Origin: Cavia porcellus
Lineage: Eukaryota > Chordata > Mammalia > Rodentia > Caviidae
Assembly: GCF_034190915.1 (NCBI RefSeq)
Contig: NW_026947502.1
Span: 31,774,785-31,838,784 of the forward strand
Direction of reading: 5' to 3'
Length of the DNA stretch: 64,000 nt
Shown here: piece by piece, positions 17,901-30,019 of the stretch
Numbering within the stretch: the first letter of the stretch is position 1
Layout of the letters: the number at the start of each line of letters is the position of its first letter
Made by a program: the position numbers and the translations under genes
Notes under the pieces: model-generated
What the model saw: only the letters and a program-made list of their open reading frames with translations
Told to the model about the DNA's origin: nothing
Databases searched by the model: none

Positions 17901-18197
17901 TCATGAGGCGCAGTCACCGTGGCGCCTCCTGCCTGCTTCTCCGACAGCTGCCGCAGTCGAGGCCCCGGCTCCACGCGCCCACAGGTGCCTTGCTTGTCTG
18001 TGTCTCCAATGCCGCCTGGCTGGAGAATGCCGCCTGGGACCCCTGCCCCAGCCTTCAAAGCCGGAAGCCTGCCTAATCCAGACTCCCGGAGGAGGCCTGG
18101 GCAGTCAGGCCCTGCGGGGTGCCCCTTTGCCCTGTGGTGGTCTTGGTGGGGGAAGGGCATTCCACCCCCTCCCCTGGAGGGCAGAAGCCCCTCTCAG

Positions 18198-18203
18198 GTG
18201 AGT
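18198..18203 (+). other. Plus-strand splice-donor match (CAG|GTGAGT)
   Basis: The sequence ctctcag|gtgagtgtgtgg is a near-perfect donor just downstream of the second CpG island. It would suit the first exon of a plus-strand lncRNA. Such matches also arise by chance, so transcript data are decisive. Confidence 0.3.
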
Positions 18204-18209
18204 GTGTGG

Positions 18210-20650
18210 AGCTCCGCACATACAGGATTCTTGGGTTAGGAGTACCGATGATCAAAGCACAAACAGACCTAGATCTGGGTCTAGCCTGGCTGAAAAGCCA
18301 TCTTACACTTGGGGCCTGTGCTGGGGGGATTTTGGCACTCCCCTCAAATCTCCTTTGGCTGTTTTACTTGTGAAAGTGGCCCGGTCTTTAGAACTGCCAA
18401 GCTCAGAGACTTCTATAACCACTTCCAACAATGTCCAACATCTTTGGCCATAAATACAACCTCTAGTCTTACCACGGAAAAAAGGACATGTATTTATCTG
18501 GGGTGACATTCATTCTGGTGTCTGCAGTGGAAAGCTGCACCTTCTTACGACTGCTGTGTCTCTAGCACATGATGGTTAGATTTGGAATCTTGTCAGTGTC
18601 TTTTACTGGTTGTGTGGCAAGTCATAGAACCTCTTCCAGCCTCAACTTCCGTATCTGTGAAGTGGGAGAATAGGTGCTCCCTCTTCCTGAGACATGGATA
18701 GGAAGATGAAGGTGAAGGATTTGGCTTCTGCGCCGAATGCTAAGTGTAACATCCTCCAGGTTGCTTTACTTTAATTTCTGTTTCCTCCGTTCTCCAGGGT
18801 GGTCATGCTGGTTGAGTCCAGGTGAGAACAGATCCCTTTTCTGATTTAGTGGACCTGCCTCTCTCCTGCTTAGCCACACAGAAGTTTCTCCTTAGAAAAG
18901 CTGGGAGTGTGATCAGGGCCTGGAAACCTGGACATTCTTAGTGAACTGGGATGGGCCAAAATACACCTTTTATGATCTCATTTTCCCTTCTTTCAGAAAG
19001 AATGATTCACAGTTTGCTTTGGGTTTGACATCTTGGTGGATATGTGTATCTATTGTGAAGGCGGAGGTTCAGGGGTCAGGGAGTGCAATGTTGGGGCTGC
19101 ATCCATTGTGGACAGACCCCGAGTCTCACCTTAGCATTGTCCTTCCAGGTGCTCAGTCGGAGAAGGTCAGCAGAATTGGGTGACACATTTACTTTGTGTC
19201 TTCTTCTGAGCTAGCATGCTTCCTCTAATTGGAGTTTTTCTCCTACTACAGAATTCTAGGATGAATTATCATGTGGGTTCACACAAAACATAATGGGCAA
19301 AATGAACAAACAAGCAAACCAAAAACATCATGGGCAAATCCTTCAGCCATAATTACGTGGAAAGCCATAACAATTCTTCAAACAGGATTTCTTATATCAA
19401 GACCTAGTAAAAGCAGGGAGAGTGTCCCTTTCCTTCGTCATTTTTATTGCCATAGTATTGGCATTCGTTTGTGTAACAGTGATTGTGTAACCGGTTGTTC
19501 CTACCAATTGTAAGTTCCTTGAGAACAGGATCAAGCCTCTTTTGTCAACCCTAGAACCCCTCCTAGACTGGACAATCCATTTTTGAACCGGTCACTTCGG
19601 GGGAGAAGAATGGCACAGGGCTGTTGGCCAAGGTCACAGGCTTGTCCCCAGAAAAGGAGGCTTCTGCTAGGGGAAGGAGTAATCACCACACTCCCCCAAG
19701 AGTCCTGGAGCTCCTAGGAGCAAGTTCTCTGAGCCAGTGGCAGGGAAAGAGATGGTTTCTAAGGAAGCCCCTCCCCTGTGGGAGTTCCCAGGGCTGCTGA
19801 TGTTATGAGTGGAGTCCACCCCGGAGGGACAAGCAGGCAGAAGCTCTGCTGGCAGCTTTAAGTCAATCAGAATTGTTCCTGCACTCACCTGTGGGTAGAG
19901 GTGTGTGTGGGGATGACAGGAAGGTCTCAGGGGAGGCTCAGTGTCTGTTAATACTAACAGAGATGAATTCATAGAACAAGGGAGGGTTTATTTGTATCCC
20001 CTCTTCATTTTTGAGGAGTGAATTGGAAGCTCTAAAAGTAAAGAGGTCCCACTAGGATCAGCTAAGATATTAATGTATTTCAGCATTATTTTATCACAAA
20101 AAGGGAAGCAATTTGGGCATCTCCAGCACTATTTTTCCATTGCAGTTCTAGTCCTGGCCTGGAACTTTCTCAGGTTGGCAGAAGTTTCAAGCAAATATAT
20201 TAGGTGCCTGTCCTTCTGTGACTGTGGTGGCTCCTGCTCATTTGGTTTGAACCAAAGAGGTGGACACACTAACCATTCATCAGTGCTGGGGAGCTAATCT
20301 GCTGCTTGATGTTGAAGGATCTCAAATGACATTCTAAGAAGTTGCCTGGGATAGCTTTTCTACTCTGATACCCCTCTCAAGAAAGTGTCATCTGAAAAAA
20401 AAGAAGTAGTATGTGCAAAGGTTCTGTGGTTCTCTTGACAATCTAAAAAAAAGTTGATAGTGGGCACCTATCTTCTGGAAACATGGAGAAAGCAGAGTAT
20501 GTCGGAAAAGAAAGTTGGAGAATTCAGTGGGAACTAGATGCCTCAGGGCTTCGTAATTCTCAGTTGAGAAAGTGAGACGTTGTCCTGAGGGCAAAGAGGA
20601 ACAGATAAAGGGTTGGGATGGTGTCAGATTTGGTCAGATTTACATTTTAG
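18210..20650. other. Non-coding DNA with old repeats
   Basis: 18580-18720 is a plus-strand MIR (cctcttccagcctcaacttc, then gtatctgtgaagtggg). 19430-19570 resembles an L2 end (attgtaagttccttgagaac). The rest is unique. No coding exon recognised. Confidence 0.55.
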
Positions 20651-20654
20651 AAGG

Positions 20655-20760
20655 CTGTTCCTCTGGGTCTGGGGTAGGGCACATGCTTAGTATGTACAAA
20701 GCCCTGAACTTGATCCCCAGCATCAGAAGGAAAGAAAAGAAATAAAAAGAAAGAAAGAAG
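20655..20760 (+). repeat. Diverged ID-like SINE, plus strand
   Basis: It reads ggggtagggcacatgcttag, then gccctgaacttgatccccag, then an A/G-rich tail (gaaagaaaagaaataaaaag). Strongly decayed ID pattern. Confidence 0.6.
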
Positions 20761-21124
20761 ACTCTCTGCCTAGACAGTGGAGGATGGACTTGGGGAGGTG
20801 GGTTAGGGACAGATTATTACAAGGTCATTCACTCAGTCATTCCCCTGCCCTGCTTTTCCAGCTGTCTGTCTGTCTGTTTATCAACTGTAAGCATAGGAGG
20901 ACACAGGACAGTCTGACACAGGACATAAGGAGCTAAGAAGTTACAGCCCTGCTTTTTCTGGGCTGCCCTGTTGGAGGGCTTGGTTTGACTATCTGTAAGG
21001 TCAGGGTTAGGCTATCTTGCTCCCTGGCTCGGTGGCCAGCACCTTAGCAGCTGTCCAGGTGTCTGCTTCCTGCACTGAGGAGGCAGGGAGCTTGGGGCCT
21101 GAAGGGGCACAGCCACTACTGAAG

Positions 21125-21310
21125 ACAATTTGGGGAGCCAGCATGGTGCACAGTCCTGTCAGAAGCTTTTAAAATAATTATCTCAGTCTGTGCTGGCTGG
21201 CTGACGGCAGACTATTAGCCCTGAGTTGGAAATTCTGAATTGTTTCATGACAATTGGAAACATGATTGGAGACCAACCAGGGGGGAACTGCCCATGAAAT
21301 ATTTATGTTT
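21125..21310. promoter_or_regulatory. Enhancer-like AT-rich block with homeodomain-type sites
   Basis: It contains ttttaaaataattatctcag, gactattagcc, gaattgtttcatgacaattg and catgaaatatttatgtttcc, and lacks repeat features. It is AT-rich compared with both flanks, a look typical of conserved non-coding enhancers near developmental genes. Function is inferred from composition only. Confidence 0.35.
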
Positions 21311-21426
21311 CCTCAGTACTGTGGGGCTGGTCCCCTTCAGCCTGGGAACTCTGGATGCACGGAGGGGGTGGCTTTTGAATGACTATCATTATGCTTGAGG
21401 GGTCGTAGGGCTGATGCCCCTGAGAT

Positions 21427-21612
21427 TTTTTTTTGAGGTCCTGGGGGTTGAACCCAGGGCTTTTGCAACAAGCTACAGCCCCAATCCTTTTTAATTTTTT
21501 ATTTTGAGGCCAAGACACTAAATCAGTTGCCCAGGCTAGCTCAAACTTGCCACCTTCTGCCTCAGCCTCCCAGAATTCTGGGATTATAGACATGCACCAC
21601 CACACCCAGTTG
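21427..21612 (-). repeat. Composite B1+ID SINE, minus strand
   Basis: The plus strand first shows an ID reverse complement (ctgggggttgaacccagggc, then gctacagccccaatcc), then a B1 reverse complement (cctcagcctcccagaattct, then gggattatagacatgcacca). This is the same composite design as at 1150-1357. Confidence 0.8.
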
Positions 21613-21619
21613 AGAAGGA

Positions 21620-24390
21620 TGTGCTTTTGTGTGGAGTTGAGGTTGGTTTGGGGACCTGAACCTGCTACTGCGTGCCTCCCAGCTGTGCACTTAGTACTCC
21701 AGCCTCATTACCAGACTCTAGTGGAGCAGCATTTGGGTTTGGAGAGGCTGTGTGTTCACATCTGGTCCACATTCTTCCCCGTAGTGAAGGCTTATGGCAG
21801 GTCAGTCTGGCTGTGAATCCCGTTCTTCCCTCTTAGCGTCTCATTTCTCCACCATTCACTGCATGATACTGAGTTCTTCCCTTGCAGGGTTGTGAGATAT
21901 GGGGATGCCCATATGTGGGAGGCCACATGTGGGAGCCACAGGCTCAAGTGTTCATCAAGACCAGCCTGTGGTAGACCCTGGGGTCAGCCTACCACTGGCT
22001 ATGGCAGCCCCAGCTGGATCTCCAGGGTTACAGAGTCCCTTTCCTCTGCAGAGTGCTTTGAAGTACTTTGTATTTTTCCCATTTTTGCAAATCCTAAATA
22101 AATGTTCATGCCAGAGGATGTGTGCTGGCCTGGCATGCACCTTTGGTGAGCGAAGTGCCCTGGGATCTTGGTAAGGGTCCTCATGTGCCCAGATGAGGCC
22201 TCTGCTCATCTGGGTGGGCTTCTGCCGTAGCAGAGAAAACTGGTAGGCTTCCTGACCTTACCACCTGCTCAGCATGGCAGGGGCTGGTGTGCATTGCTCC
22301 TTTTAAATTTCTCATTAGCCATTTATGGCCCAAATCAGCAGATATCTTTGGAATGCCTCCTGGATGTAGGCAGAGGGGCAATCTTTTTAAAGCATGGCTG
22401 TGTGCCTATGACCTAGCCAAGCTCTTTGTATCAGGCCATTTCTTCATCACGGCCAACTGTCAGCCTTGCTGTTAAGCAAGGCAAGGCTCGGTGACTGGCA
22501 CAAGATTCCAAACCATAGTAATCATAACACCAGCTCCCATGGATTAAGGACACACATGTGGGCCAGGCCTTTGCCAGCATATTCCTGTATGTTTGTTCCT
22601 TTAGTTTTCAAAGCAAATGTGTAGAACAGGGATCACTTTGAGTCCCAATGATTAAGAAATTGAGGCCCAGTAAGTGACAGAGCTCTGCTGGGCCCCTGGG
22701 CTCTTTGTCTGCTCCCCTCAACTCCTGCCAATGTGCTATAAAGTCAGACACAACCACAGCATGCAAAATGGGTTCCTCTCTTTGTTCCCACTACTTACAC
22801 AGAGAAACTGGGGTCCAGAGACCTGCCCTCCTCTTTCCTCAAGCATCTCTGTCCTTTGGGCTTCCATGTGGCACAGGCGGCTGCCTATCTCCTCCCTGGT
22901 GCTGACTGTGAAATCAAAGACTGACATCTCCCCAGAGAACCCGCCTTGCTGGGGGCTGTCCCCCTGTCCACCAGCAGCATTCCCCGGGGCATGTTGACCT
23001 GCCTGGCTGGACAAGACCATGCTAGGCAGCCCAGGCTGTGGGCTGAGGCCAGTCCTTCTTACAGAGGTTGGAGCTGTTTGTGAGCCAATAATGAATGCTC
23101 TGTCTACTCTTCCTGCTCCTCCTGGTGTGGTCTAGCTCCCACTCAGCCCCCCACACCAAATCTTGGGTCCTTACAGGATTCCCCTTTTCTCCCCTTCAAA
23201 ACATACTCAAACTCACTGCCATTTAGGAGTGACTAACTGATGACCTGGATATAATTCTTGCCCTAGGGGGATGCCTGATCTCAAGGGACCATGGTGGCAT
23301 GTTGGGCAGGGTGCAAGGAGGCTGGACTTCCAGTGGGTAGAGAGACCTCCACCTGGGTACACCTGCAGGTGGAGCATGGGGCCACTGAGGATGGGGGCTG
23401 CCTCTGAGCCTTAGGGGTGAGGCTTGTTTGTGCACAGAGCCCAGATCTCTGCCGAGTAGATAAACACAGGGTGAGGGGACGAGTCTTGACAAATGTTTGC
23501 CAAGTCCCTGGCTGACTTGGGAGTCAGGAGCAAGCTTGTTTGGCAGAACAAAGGGGAGAACAGCTCCAAGGGGCCATAAACAGTGAGGAAGGAGGAGTGG
23601 CCTGGGCCTGAAGGCCCCGTGGGACCTTGCCCCCAGGGCTGTCTCTGCCAAAGCATACCATCATCCTGTCCCATCTGCTTCGGACCAGAATGTTAGAGCT
23701 TGGATCATACTGATGGTAAATTTTCTATTTGCTGAGCTACGGCTCCCTAGGAGCCTTTGGGTGCTAGGTCATTAGATGCTGCTGGGGCAATGGCCAGACT
23801 GGGAGGTCAGTATGCCCTGAACATCCCAAGATTCCTATTTCTCTAAGAACCAGGAAGTTTGGCTAAACTTCAGTCAACAGTGGTGAAGCTGCCAAGAGGT
23901 AGAACTGGTCTGGGACTGGAGCCTGGAAGCTTGTGACACCTAGATATTCCTAGACTGAGAGGGGGTTCAACACCTCCAATCCAAACTGAGTAGTTCAAAG
24001 CAGTCTCTCTCTGGATGCCCATGGTCCAGACAAATATGGCTTCTTCAGATGAGGAGGGGAGAACAAAAGTGGGGTTGGCACTTTGCACCACTTGGGTCTC
24101 AGTTTTTTCGATTGTAGTATGGGTTCTCAGCCTTGGTCAGCACCTTTCTCCTGCAAAGAAAGGGTTCTAAGTCCTAATGTCTGTTACACTAGATTTCTGT
24201 TACAAATGCCTTGTGTCCTACTTACATTTCTGTTTTGCTTTCTGATCTTTGGGGACTAAGATTGGGTCTGGAAAGAAGAGAAGCAAACTTCCAATCACCT
24301 TGCCTACCCCAAACAGTGTAGACTAACAAGCAAGTCAGATTCTAAGTCTCTTGAGTTCAGTTTCCATTTCCCATCCTGATCTGATTTATA
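21620..24390. other. Non-coding DNA, no gene seen
   Basis: 22545-22690 resembles a minus-strand MIR (gattaagaaattgaggccca). The remainder is unique, moderately GC-rich sequence. Several 60-140 codon frames occur without domains or consistent splice context. Confidence 0.55.
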
Positions 24391-24399
24391 ATTTTTTTG

Positions 24400-25180
24400 T
24401 ATATATTTAAAACAAGTCCATCTCAAAGGCTTGGAAGTGGATGTAAATGTACAAACATGATTTATCATAAACATGAATTTTAAGAAGTGACATTTGGAAG
24501 TGACATATGTCCAACGGTTTAAAAATAGGACAAGTGGGTGGCTTCTTGACATGCTCATGAATTTTTGTAGCAGTTTTCTTGGAATGGCTAGAAACTGGAA
24601 ACAACTGATCGCCTATTACGGGTGAGTGGTTAAACTGTAGTACATCTTTGCTGTAGAATACTACTCAGCAATGAAAAGGAATGCACATTGATTCCTATTG
24701 GCTGAATCTCGGTCTTGATTGAAAAATGTCAGTCTCAAAAGATCATGCCCTATGATTCTATTTATATAACAGCTTCAAAAGCAACAAAATTTCCTCCTGC
24801 TTCTGGTGCTCAAACTCTGAGCCTTGAGCATGCAAAGGACATTCTACTACTGAGCTACAATCCTAGGAAAATGACAAAATTTAAAATTTAAGAAATAGAC
24901 TAGTAGTTGCCAGGAGTTGGGGTATTAGGAGGCAGATCTTGGTGTTGATGAGCTGGTTCAGTGTCTTGATTTTAGTGGTGATTTCATGAACTCATGGGTG
25001 TTATGAAATGACACAAGGAGATACACACTTTACACTCGAGTCAATTTTTCTGGTCTTGATATTGTAAACTGAGTGAAAATAAACAGCTGGTTTGGTTGTG
25101 CTATCTTGGCAACTTCTATGAATCTATGTTATTTCAAAGTAAAATGTAAAACAAAACAAAACCAAACAAAACCGTAACAT
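24400..25180 (+). repeat. Decayed LINE-1 3' end with nested SINE
   Basis: Phrases typical of old mammalian L1 3' ends occur in order: ttaaactgtagtacatcttt, gaatactactcagcaatgaa, agtagttgccaggagttggg, and tacacactttacactcgagt. An ID-like SINE (24792-24868) splits it. No intact frame remains. Confidence 0.6.
24792..24868 (-). repeat. ID-like SINE, minus strand, nested in LINE-1
   Basis: It reads ctggtgctcaaactctgagc, then gagcatgcaaaggacattct and actgagctacaatcctag, the reverse complement of a diverged ID element. Confidence 0.6.
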
Positions 25181-25309
25181 TAATAAAAGCCAGTTTGGCA
25201 TTCTGCTTAGTGGGCAGAGGGCAAGACTCTGTAGGCCAGCAGGGCCTGTTGGAGGGGCCCTGGAAAGGCCTGAGAGCCAGGAGCTGGGGCTAGAAAGACC
25301 TGTGTGTCG

Positions 25310-25810
25310 AGGACCCAAGCATGCGGAATGGAGCCCATGCCGGGGCTCCTCAGGCGTGACCGACCGCTGGGCCGCTGGACCGCTGGGTGATGTAAGGAAG
25401 GAGGGCGCAGACGTGTTGGATTTGCCCACTAAGGCTTCTGACCGGCCTGGGGACAGCGAAGGAGATGAGAGAGCAGGGAAGGGGCAGTCTCTGCCGTTGG
25501 AGCGCCTAGTTCTCTCTCTTAGGCGGTGTTAGGTGAGTGCTTTCAGGATTGCAGAGCGCATCACAGAGTCCACAGTGTGTCGCAGCGACCTGTGGAGCAG
25601 CGAGAGCTCCCGGCTTGGCCTCTCCTTTGCCCTAGGAAAGCGTTTGCACCAAGGAGCAAGTGGTGCACAGCGAACAAGCCACAGGGTGGTGGCGGTGCCG
25701 GTGCCGGTGCCGGTGGGGCGGGCGTTACCGGGAGGCAGCTCCGCCGCAGCCAGGAGGCTGACACCGCGGGAGGCTGGCGAGAGCGCTCCCCTGACCGGGC
25801 CCCTCATATG
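25310..25810. promoter_or_regulatory. CpG-rich patch (third CpG cluster), possible lncRNA promoter or exon
   Basis: About 500 bases have many CpG in otherwise CpG-poor surroundings, including a ggtgcc array at 25688-25716 and a plus-strand donor match ttag|gtgagt at 25532. Overlapping frames on both strands are low-complexity and not credible proteins. It could be the promoter or first exon of a plus-strand non-coding transcript, or a poised developmental CpG island. Confidence 0.45.
25688..25716. repeat. GGTGCC-type hexamer array
   Basis: Roughly four GGTGCC-like units (ggcggtgccggtgccggtgc and on) lie in the CpG-rich patch. Short, imperfect at both ends. Confidence 0.85.
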
Positions 25811-25814
25811 ATTT

Positions 25815-28800
25815 TCATTTTGGGTCCTTCCTCTTCGAATCAAAAGGCGTCCCCCAATGCAGTCTAAACTCATGTGGTCGCCTTGCCCAGGTTGTCCTAC
25901 AGCCCCAGGCTCCAAGAGCTCAGAGCTTTCAGTGGGGACTGCCCAGCCCACATTCAAGGCTCTTGCCAATAGGGTGCCAACCCACACACCCTCTCACCTT
26001 GCAGTCCTCCACCCGGCTCCCTAAAGATCGGGTACTACACTCTTCAGGGAAGAGCTTTTTCCTGTTCCTTTCATGTGGTAAACTTTTCTTCCGCGTCCAG
26101 CCTGCAGACTCCAGCGTTGGAGCATCTTCTCCACGCGCCTTCTGCAGACTATGATTGTATCTACTCTCTTTCTTCCTCTGCCCTTATATGGGTTTATTTC
26201 TGACCATGATACCTGGCTTTCTGGGGGTCAGGGCTGTGCCTTTCTCTACCCCTGACCCCCTCCTCTTTGCCCCAAGCTCAGAGACCTATGTAAGGAGTCA
26301 GATAAGGTTCGCCATACGGGCAGGGCAGGTTTGCCATACATGTTAGGGCTTCTGTTATTTAGGTGAAGTTGGTATAAAAGGTTCAGTCTTCCAAGACACA
26401 GTCAGGCTAGGGAAATAAGTTAAGAATGCTGGCATCTTGGCAACTTTGGCCAGTCACCCAGGATGAAGCCTGTTTCTATTTGTTGAGCTCTCTCTGTGCG
26501 CCTGACCCTTGAGAGTTAGTGACTTTTTTGTATGGCCCATTTTACAGATGAGAAAATCAAGATCTGAAAGAAGTTAGTGCATCAGGCAGTAAGGAGAGAA
26601 GCTGGGATTTAGATCTAAGTTGCCTGATGTAACCCCCTCCCCCAGCCCCCAGTGTTTTTAACCATGACACAGTCCTGATCAGTTAGGAGACAGGGCTGGT
26701 AGAGCCTTGGTCCCAACCTAGGTGCCACCCCAGGCCCAGCAAAGAGCACTAGGGTGTGCTGGGGGAGTCCTAGGCTTTGGGATCCACAGTGTCCAGATGG
26801 GGGCTGCTGACTGACCTCAGGAGAACCTGTCCTAGCCTGGATCCTGCTTTCATTTTCATGCAGCTTTAGCCCAGTCAGGGTTTCCAGGAGGGCCTGGACC
26901 TGCTCATTTACTGCTGCGCTCAGGAATGTCGTGTCCACTCCAGATCTGAGTGTCTGGAGGCGGCTGCTTGGACTGGGAGGGATGCGGGTTATCTTGATCT
27001 CCAGATGAGGTAGTATCTGTTTTCGGAGTTGCTGGAGAAGGCTCTTTTCCTTGGATCTTGCTCACTCTCTCTTTCCGGCCCCTGATAAAGAGTCCCAAAC
27101 ACAGGGCCGTAAAGCTGGCCATAAAAACAGAGAAGAAATGCTGGCATGGCTGGCGTATCAAAGCACATCGAGGACACCCGCCAGGGCTCCTACTTCAAGT
27201 TTATTTCCCCTCCTCTGCTTTCTCTCAGAAGGTGTCTCGTAAACAGCTAAGAGGGTCATTTATAAATGTCTTCTGCCTTGCCTTCTCAGTGCAGGCCCTG
27301 CTGCTCTGCTCTTTCGTTTCCTCCAGGTACAGAGATGGTAGAGATGGTCCAGGCATCAAGCAGGGTGACCTTTGTCTCCCTTCTCCCAGCTGAGATGAAA
27401 AGGAGGAGCTGGGGGTCCCACACCCCCAGACAGGGAGAGGCTCCTGAAGGTGAGTGATGGTGACCTCTTTCATCCTGGTTCTGCCCAGTCCTTCTCCAGC
27501 TTCCCCATGGTGTTGATGGGGAAAGAGAGTCAAGGTGGGTGTTTTGCTGGGGACTGACCTCAGTAGTTAATCCATGCCACAGAGGCAGTCTCAGGGTATC
27601 AGAGCTGAATGGGCTCCAGAGAGACTTCTTCATGCAAATTCTTCATTGTTCCCAGGTGTGGGGTGCTGGTGGTGGGGCTTTCTCTGAGGTCTCGCTGCAA
27701 ATCAGAAGTGGAAACACAACCTGCAATCATAAGAGTAGCCTTCTGCTTGCAGAGCATGTTTCAGGGTACAAAGAGCATGTGATGGTCCCCATTTTGTGTA
27801 ATCTTTGAAGTGATTCTTAAGCAAAGCAAGTGATTCCCATTTGACAGATAAGGGATGCTAGATGCCTGGGGTCAGCTTCCCAGGGGCCTCTGCTCACCTC
27901 ACACAGCTCTGTTCACTTCTTCCCCTTTCCATTCTTCACAGGGTTTTCCTGGTTGGGTTTCATCTCATTCACGTGCAAAGAGGCTCATGGGACATTATCT
28001 AAACACAGCTCTCAATGCCTTAGTCCGTCTGCTCTCACCTCCCACCCCATCAAGCTGGCGGCTTCATAATCATGAGACAAAACAGAGTAAGGTACTTCCC
28101 TTGGTCTTTGTTCCACTTCCTGGGGGTGTTTGGGTTCCCGCCAGGTGGGAGACTTGTGGATACATTGGGCACAGCCCCCAGAAGGTGAGGGGCACTGGGG
28201 ACTCAGCCATGACTGAGAGGGCCCCAGATTTGGAAGGTGGATGGCGGAGTGGTGAGTGTGGGTGTGGGAGAGGCTTTGGCTGTGAGATCTTGAGCCTTAC
28301 GTGAGTTCCACGTCTCCCTGGCAGTAGCCCAGTGCTTGGCAAGCTGCAGACATTCAGGAAATGGAGATGCCACAAATTAGCCTGGCCTTCTGTGGCCACA
28401 GTGCCTGTGCTCCCCTTGACCACAGAGTCTTTGTTGTATCACTGTCGTTAAGAGGTATCATAGTATAATATCATATTTATTTAGGACCCCCTCCTTGTGA
28501 AATATGTGCATGTTGGGTGCTCCTCCCCATAGCAGGGCCCGATGTTTTTACTCTCTGCTCATTCATCTCCTGCACTGGTGGGAATTCCAGCTTTGTTCCT
28601 CCACTTCCTGCGTTATCACTTTCCAAAGCAGATCCTTTCATGTGGCCTGATTTGAGTAACTCACCTTCCAAAAGTAGGCTCTCTGTGTTTCTGGACAGGG
28701 TCTCCCTTCATCTGGAGAAAACAGAGGCTCCTCTTTCTAGCCTGACTTTGCTGGTTATCTTGGCTCTGTGTTTCCTTGTGGCCCTCCTTTCTGCTCTTCT

Positions 28801-28870
28801 CCTGCTAAGCTTGCTGCATGGTCAGGCGGCGTGGAGGCTGCAGTTGTGGAGATCTTGGGAGGCCATGCAG
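25815..28870. other. Non-coding DNA with MIR fragments and one membrane-segment-like frame
   Basis: 26465-26640 and 27770-27860 are minus-strand MIRs. 26904-27161 holds a minus-strand 85-codon frame with a hydrophobic stretch followed by basic residues, discussed as a finding but not called a gene. Otherwise unique sequence without recognisable exons. Confidence 0.5.
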
Positions 28871-28889
28871 GGGAGGCCCTCCTGTCTGC

Positions 28890-29240
28890 CTGGAGCCTGT
28901 AATATATTTGAATTATCTCTGCAGATGAGCCCTGATTTAGCAAACAGTCTAGAGTAAACCTCAGCTTGAAGACAAATACAATTGACACTGGGCTTGAGTG
29001 GTTCAAAGGTTATTGGCACAAAGCTGTCGGCTTTGTTTAGCAGAGGGCCTGTATTTATGACGGTGATACAGCAGTGCCATCCATAACTGGCCGGCAAGGG
29101 AGCTGACGTCGGACCAGAGACAGCCTATTTACACTGAGCGGGGAGTTTAGTTTCTCTGCTGGGAAATGCAAAGGCAATTCTATTCTGGGCCAAGTTGCTT
29201 TATGGGATGCTGGCTGAGGTCTGGTGTCATAATTTGGGTC
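28890..29240. promoter_or_regulatory. Enhancer-like unique block
   Basis: A non-repetitive block with dense transcription-factor-like words: ggttattggcacaaagc, ggctttgtttagc (forkhead-like), gctgacgtcgg (CRE-like half), gcctatttacac and gtcataatttgggtcatcag. It lies between repeats and has no coding frame. Conservation cannot be measured here. Confidence 0.35.
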
Positions 29241-29529
29241 ATCAGTTAACCTTGCTGGGGCTGGATAGCACCCCTGAAAGGAATTGTTTCCTGGGTGTGT
29301 GTGTGTGGAGCAGAGGGAGCTGGGTGAGGGGGAGAAGAAGGAGAGGCCCTTGGGGATGTTTGCAGGATGGATCACTGGGGTTTCACTTTGACCCTAAGTG
29401 AGGGCCCAGGCATCCTGGCGTGGCAGCAACTCTGAGACCCTGGGTCCTGAGACTTCAGTCCTACCTGTGTCTCCTGAATGCTGAGGTTAGTTTAGTTTGA
29501 GGAAAAGGAGCTGAGGGCCAGCCTTATGC

Positions 29530-29700
29530 TCAAGAGAGGCGAGTGTGGAGGCGAGGCAGGAGGATCGTGAGTTTCAGTCCAGCCTGGATAATTTACCAAA
29601 CCCTGAGTCAGAATTTAAAAGTTTTTAAAAGGGCTGGGATGCAGCTTAGTGTGAAAGCCCTAGATTCAACCCCCAGTTCTATACATATGTACACACAATA
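29530..29700 (+). repeat. Composite B1+ID SINE, plus strand, diverged
   Basis: The B1-like part (gaggcaggaggatcgtgagt, then cagcctggataatttacc) is followed by an ID-like part (agggctgggatgcagcttag, then tagattcaacccccagttct). Confidence 0.7.
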
Positions 29701-30019
29701 AAAGAGAAAAGAAGGGAGAGAGATCAAGAGAGAAACAGAGCGACATGGCTACAGTGTTACACAGGTATGTTTCACAGACACTAAACACTTTAGGGCCGAA
29801 ATCATGCCAGGGATTAGTAAACTGTCTGTGAGGAGCTACGGCCAGAGCTGGCAAAGGGAGGCCTGGTGAGTCCCAAAGGCTGGTCTCTGGCTCGCTCTTC
29901 AGAGGGAAGAAGGCAGCGACTATTGAAGACCTTGCACTGCACTTCTGCTATGGCTCCCTGTCTCTGTTGGGCAGAATCCATTCTGAAGGAGAGAAGAGCA
30001 TCACAGCTGTAGGCAAAAT

